Part shown: positions 50,641 to 64,000 of the stretch, piece after piece
Layout of the letters: each line of letters opens with the position of its first letter
Position numbering within the stretch: position 1 is the stretch's first letter
Origin: Struthidea cinerea
Lineage: Eukaryota; Chordata; Aves; Passeriformes; Corcoracidae
DNA length: 64,000 nucleotides
NCBI GenBank assembly: GCA_013397865.1
Contig: VZTI01004624.1
Span: forward strand, 545,237-609,236
Reading direction: 5' to 3'
Notes under the pieces: model-generated
Told to the model about the DNA's origin: nothing
Seen by the model: the letters and a program-made list of their open reading frames with translations, nothing else
The model's database searches: none
Made by a program: the position numbers and the translations under genes

Positions 50641-52915
50641 GACAAAATTTTGTCTGAGAGACATCCTGATTTCATTCTATTTAGCATCCTGAGTGCAGTG
50701 CCAGGATTCAACTCACACCCTTCTGACACAGAGCCCCAGGGTCCACCACTTCAGTTAAAAAATACTCCAATACCTGCCAATATTAGCAAAGCTGCATCCT
50801 GTTTGCAATTCCCCTCAGAGATGGACTGAATGCTTGTAAGCAGATCTGATTCTATTCAGGAAAAGGCAATCATGTTCTACTTCAAAAAGTCCTCCTCCTT
50901 TTTATTACACTTATGTCATACTATCTTATTTATACAACTATTATTTCCCTTCTGTTATCTTCCCTGCATAAGAGGGGCAAATACTGGTATTACAGATCCT
51001 TCTAGATTTCAAGATTGATATGCTCATGACAGAAAGAGAGCTCTCCATGTCTATAATTTTATCCTTTTGTTTTCTCCATGTTTTATGTATGAGTGTGATT
51101 TGGCATACAACATATTAATAGATAAGCTACAGATAACAAGCGGTTGCAGACTGCTGCATCTTGTAGTGTTCGCTGAGGAATTTCAAAGGGAGATATTAGT
51201 TGAATATAAATGAAATGCTCCTGCTCTTTTTTTTAAAAAATAACTGCAAGAGAACAAGTCTGACTGCTCACCCCACAGCTTCAACCCTGGCCAACCTACC
51301 TATCTGAATTTCTGTAACTGTTCTGCAAAAAAAGTCAGTTTGATTTAAGGATGCCCAAGTCTGCCCTGTACCTCCACTGGTGCTTTGATCCCCACAACTT
51401 CAATCTGACATTTAGAGCTTACTTGGTCCCCAAAACAGCAAACAAAACTTCTTAACAAATGGAAAATGTATTGAGTCAGCACTGGTTCAGCCCCACACAG
51501 GAGGTACTGCAAATTGCAGAGAAATTTAGCCAGTCATGGCTGGCTGCTTCACACACAAAGAGCACAATCGGTCAGTAACAAAGAGCAGGAAGAATAATTT
51601 TCTCTCCTTATCCATATGCTTTCCTGACTAGGGCCCAGAGAGGATTCGCTGATAAAACACAGCTTTGTCACATTTGTCAGACCTGAGGCTGTCATGGAAA
51701 CATGAGTGATGTGACAATCTTTAACGAGCCACTGTCACAAGGGCAATGTGTCCAAGGCAAGAGTTGCTGTTCCTGCTCAGCAGTGATACAGCCCAGCAGG
51801 TCCCAGCATCACCCCACTGCCACAAGTGTCCTGGACTGTTTTGTTTTGGGAACACCATGTGTCCATGATAGCAAAAAAATATTTTACAGGGTTCCCAGTC
51901 TACAATGATGGGTCCGTTTGTTTCAAATCAGATCGTAAGCAAATCTTGCAGTGGTAAGTGTTGAAATGATAAGCTGAGCCAGAAGCCTGGGTTTTGACTT
52001 TGCTGCCCTTCTGCCCACCTTGCAGAAAGCCCACCTCTCATCCAGAAGAATAATGATGTTTTAACAAGGTTCTCTTAACTCCTTCACAATATCAGCTGGC
52101 TTTTTTTCCTGCCCTGTTCCTCCAGCTATTTCCTAGCATTTCCCTTTTCTACCCAGACTCAGGAGCAGCTGACTGTTCCCTCATGGCAAGCAACAGGTTT
52201 CTCCATCTCTCATGACAAATCATTTTTTAATAGTAAACATTTTAATGCTTCCGGAAGCCAGCATATCATTTGGCTCCAATACAGGTAGTAAAAACTCAGG
52301 CTTCTCAGGAACCAGTGGCAGTTCACTTTGGAGTCTGTCCTGTCACTGTGTCCCTGAGGGAGCCATGTGATGCCAGATCTCAGAAGACAGTCAGCCCACA
52401 TGCACTGCTACTGTAGGCAAGATCACACCAGCAACGCAGCTGCCAAAACAACGTTACACTCCTGATATAGCTCAGCAAGAGGCTGATACACAGGAGAATT
52501 CACCTACTGCAGCCTGGTTTTGTACATGGGAATATTGAGGTGGAGAAAGAGGAATTTGTTCAGGATTTCAGGGCATCTCACAGCCTGGCTGGAGCAGCCA
52601 TTGCCTGACTCCTGAAATCCCTGGATAGATGGCCACGTTCAATCAGTCTGCCCTACCCAGAACATGAACTGCATAGATATTCCAGAAAAATCATGGAAAG
52701 CTTTAGCATAACTCCACTGCTTTCCTCTACTTGGGGATCTCACCATACTTTTAGAATGGGTAGTACACCCATTATCAGAGTCACCAGCACAGGAACTGCA
52801 ATGGGAACTGCTGACAAGGCGCTGCAGCTGATGACCTCGGGCTGCCTTTTGAATGCCCAGTTCTTCCAGATCGTTATACATCCCAGCAGGCATTCTGTGC
52901 TATTGCACAGCACCG

Positions 52916-52963
52916 AGTCCTGTTTACATTTGTTTACTGAATCATGTCTACATTTGTTTTCTG
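52916..52963. repeat. Imperfect 24-bp tandem duplication
   Basis: GAGTCCTGTTTACATTTGTT is followed 24 bases later by GAATCATGTCTACATTTGTT. The two copies differ at several positions. Confidence 0.65.
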
Positions 52964-53419
52964 CTGTCCATACACGTCAGCCAATAGTAAATAAATCACA
53001 GCAGGGACCTCAGCTCCTGATGTGTTTCAGCAGAAAGCTGGGTAATGTCTCCATAAGAGAAGAAAGCAGATCTTAATGCCCACGTCAAATCTGACAGCAC
53101 ATTCTACTGTGCACTGAGATTGGAGCAAAAAAGAGTATAACCTGCTGATGGGGTTCTCTGCACAAGCAACTGGGATAGCAGTCCCCGCACCACACAAAGA
53201 GCTCCAAACATGTGGGCACGAAGTCAGTGTTTCTAAATGCTCTTGGTTCAATCTCTGCTTTCACCCAACCTTTACATAAAGCAACTCTCATGACTAGGGG
53301 AGAATTTTGCCTTCTTGCCCCATGCCTCTCTTCACTCTGACCTTTTGTGACTCCTGCCATACTAGAGCCTTCCACAGGGAGGGCAGGGGGAACAGTCCCA
53401 TGAAAGCAAGTGACATTAC

Positions 53420-53466
53420 GGCTTGATGCTGTAGGAGGCAGAGGCTTGATGCTGTAGGAGGCAGAA
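53420..53466. repeat. Perfect 23-bp tandem duplication
   Basis: GCTTGATGCTGTAGGAGGCA occurs at 53421 and again at 53444 without change, which suggests a recent event. Confidence 0.9.
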
Positions 53467-56400
53467 GGCCTAAATGGACCATCTTATGCAGCTGCAGGGA
53501 CAGAACTGGCTCTCCTTCTCCGCTGGAGCCTCAGATCAGGGCAAGAGTATTGTAACTGTGCCTCAGCTGCCCAGGCTGTGAGCAGGGTCTTGCTTACAAG
53601 TGGCACACAAGGGCAGTATTTTCCACAGGAAATGAAAGGGGTGACCAGACAGGCCCCTACACAAGTCCTGGGGTAATACTGCTCAACTTGCAACCTACTG
53701 TCATGTGCTGCTACTAATAAAAAGAGTACTGAAGAACCAATGTCTGCTCTTAGATCTTCATACCCTTCCAAAAGCCAATCTGCTGCCCTGAGCCTGAGTG
53801 CAGCACGGTCAGTACAACAGTGAAACCCAGTCTGATGCACAGCAGAGCAGCTCTAATCCAGAGCATCAGCTGATTACACAGAGCATATCCATTGTCCAAA
53901 AGTAGTTTTATTTTCACTCTTCCCTCTGAAACCAACTTGACTCTTCTCCAAAAACCAACACCAGAATGAGTCACTTGAAATTATTTTTTAGGTGGGTTTT
54001 TAAAGACTGAGTTGCAATACGGCCCCTGCCCTGTAACAACGTGCCAGGAAACCCCTGGGAACTCTCCCAGAAAACTGAGAGGGAATGAATGCAAAACAGG
54101 CTGAGCTGTTCAGCTTCTTGCCTCCCCCAGCACGGGCTTGAACATGTTGACAGCAGGGCAGTATGAAGATGGTTTTGTCCCCTACAAATCTTTTGGATAA
54201 ACAGGATTGTGTTCTACATCAGAAATCTCTCCTTGTAACTTCAGTCAATATTTTCTTGGCTTGCCACTCTTGACAGTCATAAAACAGCTCTCTCTGGAAT
54301 ACGCCATTCAAATTAATCAGCTGTCAGCTATTCTTTTAAAACTAATAATAGAAGGTCTGCATGAGCCTGTGAGAGACTAAAACATGGGAATGCGAGTTGT
54401 GTAGCTGCAAATGTTTCCATACTGCTGCAGCCCTCAAATTGCTTTTTGCTCTCTACCAAGGCGGCATGAAACAGCATTGCAGCGAACAGGTTTTGTACTG
54501 TCAAAATTGCCCAACTGTCCTCAGCATGCCCATAAATGTGGTGAAGGTTTAGTGAAGCCTTTTAACTTTCAAGGAAGCTTTAAAGACAGGAGGGATATTT
54601 CTGGTCATAAACCAACAGGCTCAGCTGGCCCAGGAGTTGTTGACTTGTATCCTTTGGATGCCAGCTGCACAGGGGATGCCAGACTGTGCTCTTGCCACTG
54701 GCAGAAATTTTAGTCTCCAATTCATCTTCTTGTCATCAGACTGCAACAGGATAGGGAAAAAAGGTTCTAGGAGGAAGCACTGACTCTGAGAGGATGAGGA
54801 AACAGGATTCTTTTGAACAGTCCCTTGACTACAGCAGTTTGGCTCCAAGTGGGCAGAGAAGATTAATGTTACATGAGGCTTGAACTCAGAATAAGAGCTG
54901 GCACTGGAGGAAAGCCAACTGTGCAACACTCCTGTAACTGCTTAGGGGACTCTGTTGTTGTCACATGAAACTGAGGAACAACTGGAGACTGTTCAAAAAA
55001 CACTCAGGTTGGAACCATATTTGCAAAGCCTGATGAAGGAACAAGAGCACCACCTGCCTCTTCCAGGTCTGCCTAAAACTAGTATCACCTGGGGGCCTTG
55101 CCTCTACCAGCAGTGGGTTCATTTTCAGCCTGAAAAAATACTTTTAAAAGCCTCTCAGGCTTTTAAGAGAAAGAAGCAGTTTAAATCCCAGACCGGAAGC
55201 CTTAATTATAATGGATTTGTGTGAAAGTTGCCAGATCTTGCCCTGCTCTGTGATCAGGGCTGTGCCAAGAGTCTGCTTTGTGTCACACTGGCAACTGTGC
55301 TAAGTTCAGCAAAGTAACTGGGTCAAAGATGCACAGCCAGAAGAGAGATCACAGATTAGCACTAATGAGAGCCTTCACTGCAGAGCAGAATGACAGTGCC
55401 ATCATGTCGAGGTTCTTGCTGTAATTAAAGGTAGCCATACTCATATCCAGTGTGAGCTGCACAGAACAGATCTTTTTGTGTGTCACATTTTACACCTTGG
55501 GAAGAGACTCACGACCAGAAAACCGAACATGAGAGGAAACAACTGAGAACTCCTTGTTCATACTGCAGTAATTGAAATTAACATACAGAAAATCAAGAAA
55601 TATTTGAGCATCTTATGAGCAGCTCTACTAATAATGCAGCACTGTTGTTTTCAATCAGTTAATTCTACCTATAGTGGGCATAAGATTACAGATGAAGAAT
55701 ACTGATCTCGTGTTCAAGAATTTAATGGTACATCTCTCACACAACACCAGGTGCTCTGAAGATCAACCTTCAAAGGAAACAGCAGAAACAGAGAAAACTA
55801 CAGAGTTTTTCCAATGTCTCACAGACTTTCCCTAGGAAGAAAAATAGAAAAGACTCTGTAGTTATTTAGAGAAAGGAGTAAGAGCAGAAACAAGTATTGA
55901 ATGGTACAAAGTCAGTCCTAGGCTTCTAGAGAGCCTCAGCTCATTTGCAAAGCAAAGTATTTTTAAGTAATAAAGACAAATACATCAAGGTAGCAATTAA
56001 CCTGGAATTCACCTCAACAGACAACACTTCTGCTGTAAACCTAGGGGTAGAGGGTGTACAAGGAGTAACACAAGACAGGATTTGTGCAAGACAATACAAG
56101 AAATTGAAAACACTATACTTCAGAATATAAAAACTACCCATTAGACAGTCAAGAAGAGAGAACAAAAATATATTTCTACTGTGTCACTTCACTTTCCTTC
56201 TAAGTACACTGAGGCAGAAAGCAATTAATCCCATCAAAGAACCATGCCAATGTCTCTGGAAAACTCAGAGCCACTGACTATCCACAGACAGAGTATGGAC
56301 ATACAGCCACTGGCAGAAACATGGTGGAAACCTAGGACCAGTGAGGATATTTATATCAGGACAACACAAAGCAACTGCCTTTGAAATACAGAAATGAATG

Positions 56401-57476
56401 CACTTAAAAAGTGATGACTACAGCAAACTGTAAATGCTGAGCTAAGGACTTGTCCAGAGGTGCTGTGTTGAACACAGAGCTGTTACACCTGCACAGACTC
56501 CTGCAAGAACTCCACCTGCCTTATGAACTATACCAGCAGCCCTCCTGAATTGCTTACTCCCTCAACGGATGAAAAAACAATGTGTCAAGTTTGTTATTAT
56601 TGTAGTTACAAATATATTCTATTTTTTTAATTATTATTTCCTACTTGTAAGGTATCCATAGCATAACATATGAAAACTTCATTTGAAACCATTCAGAATG
56701 CTAGAACATATGGAAATTATCTTAAAGGACCAAGGGAATGATGCCTTGTATCACTTTTCAAAGTAACTTGCAAATGCTACAGCACAGACCATTAAGGGAA
56801 ATGCCACTCAGCCAGAAACTCTGGAAGAGAGTTCACCAGGCTTCCTGCTGCATCACAGCAAACACATACACACCAAAAACCCACTGTTGCCTTTGGTATG
56901 ACCAGTTTGCAACACCTTGCAGAGATCTCTCAGGATTCCCAAGATGATCATCTGTAAAATGTGAGTGCTTAAAAGCAGTGGCTCTGATGTTGAAAATCAT
57001 TAGATTTTTCTGTCTTAGAAATTGCAGGGACTAACAGCATTTTCCTGCAAATGAGTCTTAAACTTTGGAAACCATCAAAGTGTTCTTTCTTAAGGAGGGA
57101 GATGGTTCAAATCAGCACACCAGCTCCACAGATATTTCACTTCTAGTCAAAAACAGGACAAGGATTTCTTATTAAACTGGTCCCAACCATCAAAGAGATG
57201 AAAAAAAATTTTTTTTCCAAACCAGGTTATCAATATTTGCTAACAGTAGTATTTTATTTATGGAATCAAGCTGGTAGGCAAGAGGTGGACACAAAGTGCT
57301 AGGCAGTCCTGATGAGCCCTCAGTTTGCAGATGACAGCTGTCAGTTCTGCTCCAGCATAGCCTGCTCCTTCCACACGAGTGCTCTAGGGTAGGTCACAGC
57401 TATGACAGCATTTTTTCCCTAAAGTCTTCCTGGAACTCCCCTGTGAAGCACAGCCCTTTAATCAAGGAACAATTTG

Positions 57477-57503
57477 CACACACACACAGAGACACACACA
57501 CTC
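57477..57503. repeat. (CA)n-rich microsatellite
   Basis: CA repeats interrupted by GAGA. Confidence 0.85.
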
Positions 57504-57586
57504 GTAAACAACAGCCATTTGTGAAGAGAGGAGGTGGGAAAGACGGACCCGATTTCCCTTCATTGCGCTTTCCCCTCTAGGAAGGT

Positions 57587-58033
57587 ATGAGGAGAAAGTG
57601 GAGATCAGCACCACCATTATCTCCAGCGTGTGTTATTAGCAGCCAGGCTGAAGCCAGTCAGCAGCGCCTGGCATTGTTTGGAGCAACACAAAAGACCTTT
57701 TGTTTGGAAAGTTCAAGAAAGAAAAGGGAGAGCCAGTGGCCTGGTCCTGCAGTCAAAAGACTGACACAGAGGCTGGGAAGTTCTCAGGCAGAGGCTGATC
57801 CCAAGCCCTTTGAAGTTGGCAGAAAAACTCCCATGGACTCCAGCAAGCTTTGGATCATGCCTGAAATGCACAGAAGGGAACAAAGCAATATAGAAGTAGA
57901 AATGAGCATCTCTAAAGGGGAATTTAAACAGCGCAATGGTGACCTAATATATCCATCGTGGTTGCTGATACAATGTGTTTTTCTGATGTTTGGCAAAGTA
58001 GGATTAGATCAAATTTTTAAGTCTTTTCATTAG
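57587..58033 (+). other. Unrecognised open frame, 148 codons
   Basis: The translation has no recognised domain. Part of it (about 57830-57870) overlaps a probable ancient repeat relic, so coding is unlikely. Listed because it is the longest non-repeat open frame in the upstream half. Confidence 0.1.
57825..57875. repeat. Possible relic of an ancient amniote repeat
   Basis: AAAACTCCCATGGACTCCAG followed by a CTTTGGATCATGCC block resembles the (A)ACTCCCATTGACTTCAATGG...TTTGGATCAGGCC signature of old amniote repeats. The comparison is from memory. Confidence 0.4.
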
Positions 58034-58655
58034 GATATAGCAGTTGTACACTCATCATTAGGAATTTTTCTGCTTAAAATGCTATGCATGATACCCTAGC
58101 ATTGAGTGTTTAATACAGCATTTAGCAAAAGGAAGGCTGGGAGGAAAAGTCCCTTTCAAATTGCTGTAATTATGACTTTTCTGCTTTCTTTCCTCAGTGT
58201 CTTCTCCCAAAAAGGATGATTTACAGCTATGAAGCACACAGTCTAGGACTGAAAACCTTAGTAAGAACAATGCTGCCAGCATCATCTATTCATGAGCAGC
58301 TGCTTGAGAGAAAGCCCAACCCAGAAGAAACTCTATAGCAGCACATTCTCCAAACAATTACTAAAGGATCCCAAGTGCAGGGAGGCTTCAAATCCTCTGC
58401 TTAATTATAGCTTAATTAATTTTCTCATTAAAGATGAATATAGGAGCATTCAAGATGAAAGAAAAGTCTTCTGATTTCTATAATATTTCCAAATTAATTT
58501 TCTTGCATATAGGAGTAATCATTGCAGTGGGTTTAAGGTTTGGTGCTGTCTAGGTCCTAAATGGTATTTTCTGGGAGTTAATTTGTTACAAACTTTTTTT
58601 AAACACTTCTTGTAGCCTTTGCACAAGATTCAACAAAGAGCCAAAGTAACTCCCT

Positions 58656-58676
58656 TCCCCCCCCCACCCCCAAAAA
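58656..58676. repeat. C-rich homopolymeric tract
   Basis: C runs of nine and five bases are separated by A and followed by an A run. Confidence 0.8.
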
Positions 58677-59114
58677 ATGCAGGATGTTTCCTCTTTCCCT
58701 GGCTAATAGAATCCAACTGTTGCCGCATGACATCATTCCCTAGAGTTAGGGAATCCAAGCTCACTCCGATGCTCTCGGCTGGGAGTAAACACCACCACCA
58801 GTAAGAAAAAAAAAAGAAAAATCATCAAACTTTACAATGGGACGACATAACATTAAAAAGGCAATTTTTGTTACCTGAAATTTGGAGCATTTCCCTTTCC
58901 ACTCCATTCTCAGATTTGTATTTCCCAGACAAAACTCTGTGTTATTATCTGAGGCAATCAGAAAACCAGTCGTTTAGTGTCTAATACCTGCTGTGCTTCC
59001 CATAACTCCTTCATATGACCTCTCGCAGCACTGATTCCAGCTAAAATGATTGCAGAGAACACAGACTGGCCAGGCCAGTTGTCATGGAGATCTCTCTCCC
59101 CCCCTCCTTCATAA

Positions 59115-59135
59115 GCGCGCGCGCACACACACACA
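59115..59135. repeat. Alternating purine-pyrimidine tract, (GC)5(AC)n
   Basis: About 21 bases alternate strictly, first GC then AC. This composition favours left-handed Z-DNA. It is also the densest CpG run nearby. Confidence 0.85.
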
Positions 59136-62100
59136 GATTTAAACAATTCTGGGAGGCATCCACAAAACAGCATGCCTTTTCATCAGCTAAGTTTTGAAAC
59201 ATTCCACCCTTCTTCCAGCCCCTCCCCAGAGTCAGCCCAGGAAGCTGAGCTTTGGGCAGGAATTGATTGTCGAAATTAAAGATATTGCCTTCTAAAAAAG
59301 AGAAAACTACCACAAAACTTGTATTTTTTTTCCTCCAGAAGGGAAAACAGAGATGTTTGCCCACCAAAGCTTTGAACTAAAAGTAAATCTATCGCATTCA
59401 GACCTGCAGGCTATTTGTCTTTGCCTGCCTTGTTATGAATTTGATATCTGAAAGCGCTAAGCTTTGCTGAAATACAACCATGCAGATTACAAGAAACGCT
59501 GCTGGCATGGCCTGACTGCTTACCTTGCTGTTCTCCCAGTACCAAGCCAGTGACTTAATTAGCACAGGTATTCATAAGGTCATGCAGGACTTCCTGTATT
59601 CTTTCATGTTTCTGTAATTAAGAAGAAAATTGGGCAGGTCAGGAACTCAAACAAACAAACAGAAAAAAAATCCCCCAGCTAAACAAGGACACACAGATAC
59701 ATCTGGAAGTTTTCTCATACTGACTGTAAGTTTAAGTGCCTCTTACCCAAAACTTGCTATCTCCCAGTTAAAGGAGAAACTCATTTCACTGAGGATCGCG
59801 GATACAAGAACTGATTAGTTTACCATATTCACTGGCACCATGGTTGCAAAACAAAACTTACTCCAAACATAAATAAAAAAGACATACAACATTTTTTCCT
59901 TGACAAAAAAAATCTAATTAATCCCCACCAACGTCATATAGGAAAGTCAGGACTGATAAATCAAGAGAACAGAAAATACTTTATTAAAAAGAAAGAACAT
60001 TTATTAAGAAAATTCAGTTGAAAAAGTATTTGGAGTCGGAGGAAAAGTACTGTGCCCAAAGTTTTTACACTTTGACAAATATCTTGGAAACAAACTTTAC
60101 AGGATTTAATCAGTCAGTCATTCAAAGTTTTAAAACTTCATAAAATATACTGAAGGGACTTCATGAGCGAGCTCTGCAATGAGCAGTATAAGCAACAGTC
60201 CCTCTAGTGGGCAGAAAATTGCAAAGCTGCCTATGCCAAGCTAAATAGGAAATCAATTTCTCCTGTATCTACAAACCACTTCATTGTGCAGTTATGATAT
60301 TCCACCCCTGCATATAAAACTCTACATTAGCCTATGAAATCCTTTATATGTTATTTAGGGAGCTGAACACAAGAAAACATACATTATATAATCAACATAA
60401 CTAGGTTTATACACAAAGAGATTAAAGAGTTTCAGCATATTACTCTTCTGGTTGTGCAAGATAGCCAAGAGGCTTCATGGGAACACCATATAGCCATTAT
60501 TAGACATAAACTACACCAGAGCATATGATTGCCTGTACTTCAGAAAACTCTAAATTTTGAGTGAGAGAGCTCCCAGCAGACTGCACACTTAAACCACCTC
60601 TCTCTCTATCAAGAACATCACACAAAAGCATATACGTGAGGCGTATTTTACACTGTTACCAAAAACTGCATGCAGACTACCCACAGGCAGGTAAATATAA
60701 CAAGACAGCTGCTTAAGCTGTCAAGGGTCCAGAAGATGCTGAAATGACATCACATCAAATAGTTCCTAGATATGAAAGTGCCACATGTTACATTTGCAAT
60801 TTCATACTAAGTTCCCCTAAGAATGCACCAGTGATGCCCAGCCAGAGCCATGAGAGCCAAATATTAAAAAATTATAACCTGGTTTTGTCCTGGAAATTTC
60901 CTTTGGTGTACGACTAAGGTAAATTCATCACATGTGGCAAGTGGGCACAATTTCAGCAGTGTGACTGGGGAAAGAGGGAAACTGCTAACTCCTCCCAAGA
61001 AAGTAATGTTTAACACTGCATCCCTGCAGAGGGAGTGTTCAAAGACACAGAAGTGATAAAAAACCATCCTAGGAATTGATCAATGAACAAGTGAAATGGC
61101 TGATCACGCTCAGATCTTCTATAGGCCCTAACACTGGTAACACGGGAGTATGTACCAACCATCTGCATCACATCCCACTCCAGCACTCATGGCTCTGTGG
61201 CACTTCATTCTGTGACCACATCTGCATATATGGCAAGGTTCTGGGGGAGCAGGCAAGCTGGCATTTAGAAATCATTGAAAATGCTCAGTGCATTACATAT
61301 GCACTCTGTTACAGTTTAAAATTCCAAGCAAAGCAAACGAAGTCGTTAAAATATATCACGCATACACAAATATATAGGAACAAAGCACAGTAGTACAACT
61401 ATGACCCAAGCTTTGGTCTTGGGCAGGTGACTACCACAGAAGTCCTCAGACAAGCACATTGCTATTCTAAGCCTCATGAATACACCCCGAATCAGTTTCT
61501 TGCCAAAAGGTGACATATGTGGCTCAGACTGATCCCAGTGAACAAAGAGCTCTTCCCACATTTTACTTTTTTCTCACTGGGCTTTCACTTGAGCACATCA
61601 ATACCTCAGAACACAATTTAGGATCAGGACAGAGTCTGAAATCATAAGCAGAGGACATGATGAATAGCTGATTTTGCATTAAGTACAGCGTCATGGCTAC
61701 CCTGCCATAAAAAGGCATTGGAGTGTGTACCCTCACCCCCTGCAGGAGACAGACAATCCATTACTCACACGCAGCTGATGTTTAGTTTCTTATTTCCGAT
61801 ACACTTCCCATTTCTGACTGGTTGAACACACTCCTTCCTACGCTCCTGGCCCCAGGATGCAGCAGCCATGTGAGGCTCAGGAGGCACTGAGCAGGGTGAG
61901 TGCAGAGCAGGAGCCCTCACCAGGCACACCTGGAGTCTCTGCCTGGAGAGCTGCAAGGGAAACATGAGCTGCCCACTCTGCAAGCTGCCTGCTCTGAGAT
62001 TCTTTACTGAATGCTTTCCAAGCAGCCATCATCAGCAACAGGAGAGAAAACAAAAATCACACTTGTTCCTCATGAAATTTTATCACTTTCAGTAGGTGAA

Positions 62101-63564
62101 AGCACAACATCAGAGGTGAGTTGCAGACTAAGCCAGCCACAACAGCAGCACAAATCTCTGGTAGGTATAAATTCAAATTAATCACTGCTCCAACTTCAGT
62201 AACATTTTCCTTTGCATTTTTTAGATAAAAAACACTCTTGCAAAGTTACTTAGGATTTTTCCCCTCCTCAACTTTCTCCACAAGGGCTTTTGCCCCTTTC
62301 CCATTGAAGACAGCCACCTTATTGGTCTTCCTCATGTCATCTCTACACATTAACTGACCATCTTCCCAGTGACCTCAAAAAATATATATTTGTTTGAAAT
62401 TCCGCCATTTAAGACTCAACAACAAAAAGTGAAACTTAATTAATCTGTCCCAGTATGTTTTTAGCCCAACACTGCTGCAAGTGCCTGCAGCTCCTGCTGA
62501 CCTCACTGGGAGAGGCAGGGAGCTTGGGAGCAGCACTTCCTCATCACCAGGCAGTGACTTGCAGAGGTATGGAAATAAGGGGAAAAAGCCCAAGCCAGCT
62601 CTTAATGTAAAGCACACATGCACTACAAAAACTGTGTTCTTTGCTCTTTTTATAGAGACCCAGCACTCAATACTTTTGCATAGGGAATTCTGTGGAGTAC
62701 CAGGTGGGACAAAGTGATGACAGGCAGGGCAGCAGCCACCACACACTCTGAAGCAGTCCCACAGCACCACTGAGTTCTTTAAACTAACAGTGCACGGCAC
62801 TGGCCCTTATTGTTGCACTCCAACATGATGGTGTAAGTACACAGCAATAAAGTAAGTGGCAAAAGATAACGCCTCTGATCCCAAAAGCATCATTCTACTG
62901 AAGTGATTAAACCTTTCACTGCCTTCAGTTGCCTGTTAATTTCAATTTTGCCTCACTGCATGTTTTGCCAGGATTGTGGCATCAAAGTAGCACAACAGTA
63001 CATTGTAGCCTTGCAAACAATAGCAAAGGAGCTGACCCAACACAGGAGCTCCCCAGTTGCAAGGGGACTGCACAGGTGAAAGACAGATCAGTCAGCTATG
63101 GACTCATTTTCTTCCCCCATTTCAGATCTATTACTTAAAGTGTATGCACAACTCTCTTCTAACAGGAGAATTAATGGTCTAGCAAGGATCGGGTTTGCAG
63201 CACAGTACTGGTTTCACTAACCCAGCAGAAAGAAATGTGTGTGCATATCCCCAGTATTTATACAGTATGTATATAGGAAATGACTAATCATAGCTGTGCT
63301 CTCTTTGAGATGCTGCCAATCCCTTTATGGCCCTATATCCCATTTCAGTTTGATGTCATTCTGCAAATGAGAGCCTGCCATTCTTGGGTCTGACCCTGAT
63401 GCTGCAACTGTGTGCAAGACAGCAATTTGAAAAGGTTTCTAATTCACCGAAACTAAGAGGTGATCTGTACCTGGGGGTCATGACAAGAAGCTGACATGCA
63501 TTCAATTCCTCTGCAAACACTCATTCAAAAATAAAGTGGCTTAACTTTTTGGGTATTATTATTT

Positions 63565-63605
63565 TAGGCCCTGATTCAGCAAAGCATTTAAACATTGACT
63601 TCAAA
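63565..63605. repeat. Possible relic of an ancient amniote repeat
   Basis: GGCCCTGATTCAGCAAAGCA followed by CATTGACTTCAAAAG closely resembles an old repeat motif found widely in reptile and bird genomes. Family assignment is from memory. Confidence 0.45.
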
Positions 63606-64000
63606 AGAACTTAAAAACACACCAAACTTGTGCTACAATATTTTACCAAAGTGGTGATTTAGTAATGTTGTATGTTTTAGAAAAGAGAGGTGGAAAGAGT
63701 TTTTATTTGGCAATTAAAGCTTTAAGACACTGTTTGGTCATACTGGGACACAACCCCTACTTTAAACCTACTAATGATGCTGAAAATTTGCTGAGCAATA
63801 AGCTGAATAATTCCTTAATAAAACAACTTTAAACATGAACAGCGTGGAATTAACTCATGCGAATGTCTGGTTTGAGAATTATCCATACCTATGGTCTGAT
63901 TCATGACAGGAGACACATATTACAGCTCACCCTGCTAGAAAAGCAGTGCAAAGCCAAACAAGCCATACAAACTGGCTCTGGGCCCAGGCAGGCAATTCAG

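Larger units (their letters stand above)
29497..64000 (-). other. DENND2B: 5' intron or upstream region of DENND2B, no exon identified
   Basis: The acceptor at 29497 shows that a 5' exon exists further up the minus strand. None could be recognised here, as untranslated exons carry no protein signal. I found no CpG island of the size expected for the main promoter, so that promoter may lie beyond 64 kb. The region holds three CR1 fragments, microsatellites and small duplications. Stretches 29.5-40.3, 40.6-45.5, 45.7-50.4 and 50.7-63.5 kb show nothing else I can name. No other gene on either strand could be supported. Confidence 0.6.

Noticed and set aside
1..64000. CRISPR arrays, operons, prokaryotic mobile elements
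   Set aside because: The window is vertebrate nuclear DNA. The only regularly spaced repeat is the 48-bp minisatellite, which is head-to-tail without unique spacers.

Overview
The window is vertebrate nuclear DNA, almost certainly from a bird. It is AT-rich, intron-like and CpG-poor, and it carries several CR1 LINE 3' ends and an avian-type LTR element. Coding signal is sparse. Only two segments can be firmly supported as protein-coding. Both lie on the minus strand and belong to one gene, DENND2B (also called ST5), which encodes a DENN-domain Rab guanine nucleotide exchange factor.

Gene layout, in minus-strand order. Positions 64000 to 29497 are 5' intron or upstream sequence in which I could not identify an exon. 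Positions 29496-29392 are the exon with the start codon: 25 nt of 5' UTR, then 26 full codons plus two bases of codon 27. Positions 29391-3502 form a roughly 25.9 kb intron. Positions 3501-2287 are a 1,215-nt exon covering the end of codon 27 to the first two bases of codon 432, the disordered N-terminal region. From 2286 to 1 the next intron begins. The exon encoding the following conserved block, and the DENN domain itself, lie beyond position 1. All four splice sites have GT/AG signals, and the phases of the two exons match exactly.

The main accessory structure lies in the large intron at about 13.9-15.9 kb. It is an LTR-like element in the same orientation as the gene. Its body contains about 22 copies of a 48-bp unit, and the distal part is organised as a homogenised 96-bp higher-order repeat. 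The unit is a multiple of three and lacks stops, so long open frames appear on both strands; I treat these as artefacts. The LTR keeps a CCAAT, CRE-like and TATA-like series pointing in the gene's direction.

The rest of the window is intronic. It holds four recognisable CR1 fragments, short relics that may be ancient amniote repeats, microsatellites, a few small tandem duplications, one CpG-rich spot (about 21.9 kb), a cluster of three abutting hairpins (about 19.95 kb) and a perfect 12-bp-arm palindrome (35.03 kb). I saw no RNA genes, CRISPR arrays or bacterial features. I did not find a clearly new biological system. The expanded LTR minisatellite and the hairpin cluster are the parts I could explain least.
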